From: an uncultured Lachnospiraceae bacterium
GTDB lineage: Bacteria > Bacillota > Clostridia > Lachnospirales > Lachnospiraceae
DNA: 9,853 nt
Assembly (NCBI GenBank): GCA_902783095.1
Contig: CACZPX010000252.1
Coordinates: 1-9,853 of the forward strand
Reading direction: 5' to 3'
The notes beneath the pieces were generated by a model. The model saw nothing but the letters and a program-made list of their open reading frames with translations. It did no database searches and had not been told where the DNA came from. Position numbers and translations under genes: made by a program. The stretch's first letter is position 1, and every line of letters begins with the position of its first letter. Below are positions 5,717 through 9,853 of this stretch, in pieces.

Positions 5717-6841
5717 TCATTCGACAGGACCCTGGGTCCTGTGTTTGTAATAATTATACACATTCCGGGTACGCTCGTCAATCTCACAGCGCTGTTCCTG
5801 CAGATAGGCGAGCGTATCCTCCGCGATATGGCAGATCGCCAGATCCAGGTCTTCATAGGCCTCCTGCCGCAGCAGCGAAAGACGCGGCGCCCGGTCGCGG
5901 CCGGGTTCTATATAATCCGCCACGTACAGGATCTTGGAGAGCAGCGGCATGCCGGGTTCTCCGGTCGTGTGGGTCGCGATGGCGGACAGGATCCCCTCGT
6001 CCTCGATGGAAAAGGCCTTCCGGGCTTTTTCTGCTCCGCGCGCACCGTGTTCCAGCGCGCCGGCCTCCGATTTGGCGCAGTCGTGCAAAAGCCCAGCGAT
6101 CCTGGCGCGTCTGGGACTTTCTCCGTAACGCCGTGCGAGCGCCTCCGCCGTCTGCGCGACGCCAAGCGTATGCGCATAGCGGGACGGCGTGATCTGCGCC
6201 TGCACCCAGGTCCGGAGTGCGTCCTCGTCCAGGTCCTGCTGATAAAGATCGTTGGCCCGGATCAGGGCTTTGACAGTGGGCGGTACGGGAAGCTCCTCCG
6301 CTCCTTTTCTTACCATATCGCGGATGGTGCTGGAGGCCGTATCCAGGCCTTCCCAGTCCAGCAGGTGGATCGTTGCGCCAAACTCCCTTTGCAGGCGCGC
6401 AGCGTCCCTTTGCAGCGTTTCCGGCGGTATCTGGTCGTTGCGGTTCGCCGCGATCACGGCCGCGTGGGCAAAGATCACATCCGGCCGGTACCAGCGGTGG
6501 ATGGTCGCCACACAGTCCGCGCCGATCATAAAGTACCATCTGGTATCCGGCTCTTTTGCCGCCAGTTCCGCCAGCGTATCGCAGGTATAGGTGTGCCCCT
6601 GGCGCGTCACCTCCAGATCGGAGGCGGTAAAGCCCGGATGGTCCGCAAGCGCAGCCGCCGTCATGGCAAGCCGCAGCGCCGCGGGCGTGATCGTATGATC
6701 TCCCGTTTTAAAATAGGGATCTCCGGCCGTCATGAACACAACCTCATCCAGATCAAAGGCCGCCTGCGCGGCCTCTGCCATTTTCAGATGTCCGTTGTGG
6801 ATCGGGTCAAAGGTCCCTCCGAAAACGCACTTTTTCTTCAT
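5717..6841 (-). CDS. nadD-yqeK: Fused NadD (NaMN adenylyltransferase) and YqeK (HD-domain Ap4A hydrolase)
   Basis: One 374-residue frame carries two enzymes that are separate genes in Bacillus. Residues 1-200 are NadD, which makes nicotinate adenine dinucleotide from NaMN and ATP. GGTFDPIHNGH (8-18) is the nucleotidyltransferase signature, IGADCVATIHRWYRP (106-120) the substrate region, and SSTIR (170-174) the phosphate-binding motif. The place where many NadD proteins have PPHK reads PYFK (42-45). Residues 205-374 are a YqeK-type HD hydrolase, which symmetrically cleaves diadenosine tetraphosphate. Its metal ligands are visible: His224 in YAHTLG, His253-Asp254 in LLHDCAK, His291 in HTTGEPG and Asp309 in ADYIEPGR. 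There is no stop, start or frameshift at the joint. The ATG overlaps the yhbY stop (TGATG). Both activities act on adenylylated nucleotides, so a physical link is sensible, though channelling is speculation. Confidence 0.93.
   Translation of the reverse strand: MKKKCVFGGTFDPIHNGHLKMAEAAQAAFDLDEVVFMTAGDPYFKTGDHTITPAALRLAMTAAALADHPGFTASDLEVTRQGHTYTCDTLAELAAKEPDTRWYFMIGADCVATIHRWYRPDVIFAHAAVIAANRNDQIPPETLQRDAARLQREFGATIHLLDWEGLDTASSTIRDMVRKGAEELPVPPTVKALIRANDLYQQDLDEDALRTWVQAQITPSRYAHTLGVAQTAEALARRYGESPRRARIAGLLHDCAKSEAGALEHGARGAEKARKAFSIEDEGILSAIATHTTGEPGMPLLSKILYVADYIEPGRDRAPRLSLLRQEAYEDLDLAICHIAEDTLAYLQEQRCEIDERTRNVYNYYKHRTQGPVE
5724..5742 (-). repeat. Perfect 8-bp inverted repeat at the yqeK/rsfS junction
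   Basis: ACAGGACC and GGTCCTGT flank a 3-base centre within the last codons of the nadD-yqeK gene, just upstream of the ATGA overlap. No T-run follows on the minus strand, so it does not look like a terminator. It could be an mRNA structure or simply coding sequence. Confidence 0.6.
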
Positions 6842-7131
6842 CAGAACGTGATCTTCCTGTCCTTCATCTGGGCGGCGGGCCGGTAGAGCACCACCTTGTT
6901 GCCGATGATCTGCACCAGCTGGGAGTGGGTCCGCTCGGACAGCGTCTGCGCCAGTTCCCTGTGGTCTTCCAGGCAGTTCTTCTGAATATTGACTTTGATG
7001 AGCTCCCGCTTTGCGAGCGCTTCGTCCGCGGAGATCGCGATCTCCGGGGTAAGACCCAGGCGGCCCACCTGCACGACCGGATCCAGCGTCTGCGCCAGGC
7101 TCATCAGATGGCTTCTTTCTTTGCTTGTCAT
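6841..7131 (-). CDS. yhbY: YhbY-family (CRM domain) RNA-binding protein
   Basis: YhbY (YqeI in Bacillus) is a small single-domain CRM protein that associates with pre-50S particles. The 96-residue length is typical. The pattern LDPVVQVGRLGLTPEI (16-31), then DEALAKRELIKVNI (36-49) and QLVQIIGNKVVLYRP (71-85) matches the family, including the Gly-rich loop VGRLGLT expected to contact RNA. The start is supported by AAAGGAG five bases upstream. It lies 34 bases after obgE, with no terminator or promoter between, and its TGA shares a base with the nadD start. Its place between obgE and nadD fits a ribosome-assembly operon. The exact RNA target is not determinable here. Confidence 0.93.
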   Translation of the reverse strand: MTSKERSHLMSLAQTLDPVVQVGRLGLTPEIAISADEALAKRELIKVNIQKNCLEDHRELAQTLSERTHSQLVQIIGNKVVLYRPAAQMKDRKITF

Positions 7132-7165
7132 GAATACTCCTTTATAAACCGTCTCAAAACGAGGT

Positions 7166-8449
7166 TCACTCGTAATAATCGAATTCGTGCCCGTAGAGCT
7201 TTACGGTATCTCCTTCCTTTATGCCGCGGGCCTTCAGCTCGTCCAGAATACCGCGCTCCGCAAGGAACTTCTGGAAGAAGGAAAAGCCCTTTTCCGACTC
7301 CAGGTTGGTATAGCCCAGCATCTTCTCCAGCAGCGGGCCTTCCAGCACAAAGGCGCCTTCGTCGTCGCGGGTCAGCGTCCAGGCTTCATCCGGCGCGGCG
7401 GCTTCGATCTCGAATTCCTTTTCAAACACGGCCGGCATGGGCGGCAGTTCGCGGCGCATCCGCGCCACCTTCTGCAGCAGGTCCAGAATGCCCTGCCTGG
7501 TGGCTCCGGAGATCGGATAGACCTCGATGCCCAGCGGGTCCGTGACCGCGCGCAGTTTTTTTAAGTTTTCCTCCAGCTCTTCCGGTGCGAGCAGATCGCA
7601 CTTGTTGGCGCCCACCACCTGCGGCAGCCCGGCCAGCTGCTCGCTGTAATTGGAAAGCTCCCGGTTGATGTTTACAAAATCCTCCGCGGGATCGCGGCCC
7701 TCTATGCCGGAGATATCCACCAGATGCACCAGCAGGCGCGTACGCTCGATATGACGCAGGAAATCGTGGCCGAGGCCCACCCCTTCCGAAGCGCCGTCGA
7801 TAAGGCCCGGAATATCCGCGATCACAAAGCTGTCCACGCCCTCCATGTCCACCACGCCCAGATTGGGCTGCAGCGTGGTGAAATGATAGTTGGCGATCTT
7901 CGGCTCCGCGTTGGATACGCGGGACAGGAAGGTGGACTTGCCCACGTTGGGATAGCCGATGAGGCCCACGTCCGCTATGACCTTGAGCTCCAGCAGCACC
8001 TCGATCTCCATGCCGGGCTTTCCGGGCTTGGCGTACTTGGGGGCCTGCATGGTGGCCGTGGCGTAGTGCATGTTGCCAAGACCGCCGCGTCCGCCCCGCA
8101 GCAGGATCTCCCTGGTATTGCCGCCGGACATGTCGGTGATCACCTTTCCGGTAGCCGCGTCTTTGATGACGGTTCCCTCCGGGACCTTGATCACCAGATC
8201 CTCGCCGGATCTGCCGTGGCGGCGCCGCTTTTCACCCTCTTTGCCGTTTTCCGCGGCGTATCTGCGGCGGTGATGAAAGTCCACCAGCGTGTTGAGCCCG
8301 CGGTCCACCTCAAAGATGACGTCGCCGCCCTTGCCGCCGTCGCCGCCGTCCGGGCCGCCGTCCGGCACGTAGAGTTCCCGGCGGAAACTCACATGGCCGT
8401 CGCCGCCGTCGCCCGATCTGATAATGATCCTTGCTCTGTCTGCAAACAT
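7166..8449 (-). CDS. obgE: GTPase Obg (ObgE/CgtA)
   Basis: Obg is an essential GTPase that binds the 50S subunit late in assembly and links ribosome maturation to (p)ppGpp and growth state. The 427 residues hold all three parts. The glycine-rich Obg fold is at 1-158 (RSGDGGDGHVSFRRE, GGPDGGDGGKGGDV, GGRGGLGN). The G domain spans about 160-330, with GYPNVGKST (165-173, P-loop), TTLQPNLG (191-198, switch I), DIPG (212-215), NKCD (282-285) and SGAT (314-317). The C-terminal OCT domain covers about 345-427 (FVLEGPLLEKML...VKLYGHEFDYYE). GGAG lies six bases before the ATG. A perfect GC-rich hairpin separates it from rpmA, which may lower its expression relative to the ribosomal proteins. Confidence 0.97.
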   Translation of the reverse strand: MFADRARIIIRSGDGGDGHVSFRRELYVPDGGPDGGDGGKGGDVIFEVDRGLNTLVDFHHRRRYAAENGKEGEKRRRHGRSGEDLVIKVPEGTVIKDAATGKVITDMSGGNTREILLRGGRGGLGNMHYATATMQAPKYAKPGKPGMEIEVLLELKVIADVGLIGYPNVGKSTFLSRVSNAEPKIANYHFTTLQPNLGVVDMEGVDSFVIADIPGLIDGASEGVGLGHDFLRHIERTRLLVHLVDISGIEGRDPAEDFVNINRELSNYSEQLAGLPQVVGANKCDLLAPEELEENLKKLRAVTDPLGIEVYPISGATRQGILDLLQKVARMRRELPPMPAVFEKEFEIEAAAPDEAWTLTRDDEGAFVLEGPLLEKMLGYTNLESEKGFSFFQKFLAERGILDELKARGIKEGDTVKLYGHEFDYYE

Positions 8450-8471
8450 AGTACGCTCCGTATAAAGAATA

Positions 8472-8494
8472 ACCGGCGCTTTTAAAGCGCCGGT
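8472..8494 (-). terminator. Perfect GC-rich hairpin between rpmA and obgE (leaky terminator or attenuator)
   Basis: An 11-base arm ACCGGCGCTTT and its exact complement surround a single central base; a 10-bp stem with a 3-base loop is the realistic fold. It starts seven bases after the rpmA stop. The tract that follows on the minus strand, TATTCTTTATA, is only partly T-rich, so termination would be incomplete. obgE has no visible promoter of its own, so read-through must occur. Alternatively it stabilises or marks processing of the rpmA mRNA end. Confidence 0.6.
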
Positions 8495-8501
8495 CGGATG
8501 A

Positions 8502-8768
8502 TCATTCCGTCAGGGTCTTCGGATAAACCGAAACCTGCTTTTTGTCTTTGCCCTTTCTCTCGAAACGGACGACGCCGTCGGTCAGGGCAAACAGGGTATC
8601 ATCGCCGCCCCGTCCCACGTTGTTGCCGGGATGGATATGGGTTCCGCGCTGTCTGTATAAGATGTTGCCGGCCAGGACAAACTGTCCGTCCGCACGCTTC
8701 GCGCCAAGGCGCTTCGCTTCGGAATCTCTTCCGTTCTTGGTTGAACCTACACCTTTTTTATGAGCCAT
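8502..8768 (-). CDS. rpmA: Large-subunit ribosomal protein L27, without N-terminal extension
   Basis: L27 (88 residues) sits at the peptidyl transferase centre, where its N-terminus contacts the tRNA ends. The protein opens MAHKKGVGSTKNGRDS and continues with LGAKRADGQFV, GNILYRQRGTHIHPG and GRGGDDTLFA, all diagnostic. In many Firmicutes L27 is made with a short extension (ending in QFFA) that the protease Prp removes. Here the frame has a TAA two codons before the ATG, and AAGGAGGTG lies right there, so no extension exists. After removal of Met the protein would equal the mature form. It follows rplU by 27 bases; the prp gene usually found between them is absent. Confidence 0.97.
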   Translation of the reverse strand: MAHKKGVGSTKNGRDSEAKRLGAKRADGQFVLAGNILYRQRGTHIHPGNNVGRGGDDTLFALTDGVVRFERKGKDKKQVSVYPKTLTE

Positions 8769-8795
8769 GGATTACACCTCCTTCTTCTCTCGGCC

Positions 8796-9104
8796 TTACT
8801 TCACGATCTCATTGATCTTGAGCTCGGTATACTGCTGTCTGTGACCGTTCTTCTTGTGATAGCCGGTCTTCGGTTTGTACTTGTAAACGATGACCTTCTT
8901 GCCTTTGCCGTCGCCGACAACGGTAGCCTTGACCTTGGCGCCTTCCACAACGGGAGTGCCGACCGTCAGGGTCTCGTCACACACAGCCAGGACCTGATCG
9001 AACTCGTAGGTGGCGCCGGCTTCTGCACCGAGCTTCTCCACACGGATCACGTCGCCTTCGGAAACCTTGTACTGTTTTCCGCCAGTTGCAATAATTGCGT
9101 ACAT
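8796..9104 (-). CDS. rplU: Large-subunit ribosomal protein L21
   Basis: L21 (102 residues) binds 23S rRNA in the 50S subunit. The start MYAIIATGGKQYKVSEGD and the basic stretch YKYKPKTGYHKKNGHRQQY (74-92), followed by TELKI, match the family signature. The length is the usual one. GGAGG lies nine bases before the ATG. It is the first gene of the operon, behind a promoter and a roughly 90-base leader that contains at least one clear hairpin. rpmA, obgE and the rest follow in the same direction. Confidence 0.97.
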   Translation of the reverse strand: MYAIIATGGKQYKVSEGDVIRVEKLGAEAGATYEFDQVLAVCDETLTVGTPVVEGAKVKATVVGDGKGKKVIVYKYKPKTGYHKKNGHRQQYTELKINEIVK

Positions 9105-9196
9105 TCTGATGTACCTCCAGGATAAACTCGCCGACTGCGGTGGCCAAAAGCACTTTAAAAAACCTCATCGAGCGGCAGCGCCTGACAAACAGACGC
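9105..9196 (-). promoter_or_regulatory. Structured 5' leader of rplU (L21-leader candidate)
   Basis: The transcript from the promoter would carry about 90 bases before rplU. The first part folds as a 7-bp hairpin GCGTCTG / CAGGCGC (9196-9178, one G-U pair, 5-base loop). A short CTC-GAT-GAG turn and six T residues follow, then a GC-rich part (GGCCACCGCAGTCGGCGAG). Firmicute rplU leaders are known autoregulatory elements (the L21 leader family), so this is a candidate by position and structure. I could not match the family consensus base by base. Confidence 0.45.
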
Positions 9197-9202
9197 TTGT
9201 AT

Positions 9203-9231
9203 AACTTAACATCTTACGGGAAGCGTGTCAA
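9203..9231 (-). promoter_or_regulatory. Promoter of the rplU-rpmA-obgE operon
   Basis: On the minus strand a perfect TTGACA (9231-9226) is followed by 17 bases and TAAGTT (9208-9203). The -35 is ideal, the -10 matches at only three of six positions, but spacing and place before the leader are right. Predicted start is near 9196, the beginning of the leader hairpin. Confidence 0.65.
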
Positions 9232-9267
9232 GCAGTTTTTACGGAAATGCGCGGTTTTTGGATCGTC

Positions 9268-9853
9268 TTACGGCGTCATGCCGAGCGCCGCATAGCCCTC
9301 TTCCAGATCCGCGCGCAGCGACTCCTCCGTCCGGCTGCTGCTTCCGTTCAGCGCGCCGGTATACTTGTCCGGGCAGTCCGTGGCAAAACGGTACAGCGCC
9401 ATTCCTTCCTCTTCGCTCACAGGCTCCCCGTTTACCGACCACACATAATCACTGCCGGAAAACTCATACTGCAACTTTGCGGTCTCCTGAAAGATTCCGT
9501 TCTTCAGCGACCAATACGTTAGGTTGACGTCGCTGCCGTCGTAACCGGTCACGAGCTCATACCGGCCGTCCCGCATGATGAATTCGCAGCGTGATCCGAT
9601 GTCGCCGTGATGGATGGACGCGCCCTCATACAACCGGACAGGCTTGCCGTCCTTCAGGGACCAGACGTCCATCTGCGGTGCGGAGATGGACGCGCCCTCG
9701 ATCTCCTGCGCATGCCCGATCACCAGCTCTCCAGCCCCGTCGCCGTCAAAATCGAGCAGTTTCACAAGAAATACGCCGGTATAGTACGAATAGGCCGCGG
9801 CGCCCGCACCGGTGGTTTTGATCTCCAGCTTCCCGTAAGTCTCCTCATACATA
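9268..9853 (-). CDS. Unassigned protein with a DxDGDG loop (partial, N-terminus beyond window)
   Basis: Only the C-terminal part is inside the window; 194 codons run from the right edge to a TAA, and the ATG at 9852 may be internal. I do not recognise the family. FLVKLLDFDGDGAGELVIGH (28-47) contains Asp34, Asp36 and Asp38 in a DxDGDG calcium-loop pattern like that of FG-GAP/VCBS-type repeats and surface proteins of Clostridia. The rest alternates beta-like and aromatic stretches (MDVWSLKDGKPVRLYEG; then LTYWSLKNGIF), suggesting two related blade-like units with the shared pattern WSLK-G. The end is acidic and helical. An extracellular or lipoprotein location is a guess because the N-terminus is not visible. 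It ends 37 bases before the rplU -35 box, with no clear terminator between, and has no evident link to the downstream operon. Confidence 0.6.
   Translation of the reverse strand, partial: MYEETYGKLEIKTTGAGAAAYSYYTGVFLVKLLDFDGDGAGELVIGHAQEIEGASISAPQMDVWSLKDGKPVRLYEGASIHHGDIGSRCEFIMRDGRYELVTGYDGSDVNLTYWSLKNGIFQETAKLQYEFSGSDYVWSVNGEPVSEEEGMALYRFATDCPDKYTGALNGSSSRTEESLRADLEEGYAALGMTP

Noticed and set aside
5724..5742. Palindrome as a rho-independent terminator before rsfS
   Set aside because: No T-run follows on the minus strand and it lies inside the end of the coding frame, so it is recorded only as an inverted repeat.
5741..6886. 381-codon open frame on the plus strand opposite nadD-yqeK
   Set aside because: It mirrors the coding frame of a well-supported gene, has an Arg/Gly-rich product and no ribosome binding site or motif.
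7132..7165. Possible hairpin between obgE and yhbY
   Set aside because: Only short AAC/GTT and CGT/ACG pairings with a bulge can be drawn and no T-run follows; the gap mainly holds the yhbY ribosome binding site.
7724..8485. 253-codon open frame on the plus strand opposite obgE
   Set aside because: It is antisense to the conserved Obg and G domains; the His/Ala/Val-rich product is a shadow of the obgE codons.
9232..9267. Terminator for the partial gene before the rplU promoter
   Set aside because: The short gap has two A-runs on the minus strand but no inverted repeat followed by T residues.

Overview
The window reads as core chromosome of a GC-rich, low-GC-type-lineage Gram-positive bacterium: class Clostridia, most likely a Lachnospiraceae-like Firmicute. 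Gene content and order (rplU-rpmA-obgE-yhbY-nadD-yqeK-rsfS, and sepF-lspA-rluD), AGGAGG-type ribosome binding sites and sigma-A-type promoters support this. All twelve recognisable genes and one unassigned partial gene lie on the minus strand, so transcription runs from high to low coordinates. No mobile element, tRNA, rRNA or CRISPR array is visible.

Region 1 (9853 to about 9268) holds the C-terminal part of an unassigned protein with a calcium-loop-like DxDGDG motif. Region 2 (about 9231 to 3985) is a long ribosome-biogenesis operon. A promoter and a structured leader precede rplU (L21) and rpmA (L27), followed by obgE, yhbY, a fused nadD-yqeK gene, rsfS and a membrane-anchored HlyD-like gene. 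Most junctions are tight, including stop/start overlaps at TGATG and TAATG. The genes share a theme: 50S assembly and control (L21, L27, Obg, YhbY, RsfS) plus nucleotide metabolism (NAD synthesis, Ap4A hydrolysis).

Region 3 (3956 to 1806) is a cell-envelope and division segment. sepF has its own near-consensus promoter and ends at a long hairpin terminator. lspA and rluD follow, translationally coupled by an ATGA overlap, and end in a weaker terminator. Region 4 (1796 to 1) starts at a promoter and carries a cytidylate-kinase-like gene, then glmM (UDP-GlcNAc synthesis), which runs off the left edge of the window.

I see no clearly undescribed system. The points most worth a second look are: the joint absence of the L27 N-terminal extension and of the prp protease gene usually found between rplU and rpmA; the NadD-YqeK fusion; the orphan HlyD-like protein in a ribosome/division context; the compacted division cluster without yggS, ylmH or divIVA; and several strong hairpins at gene junctions that could set relative expression.
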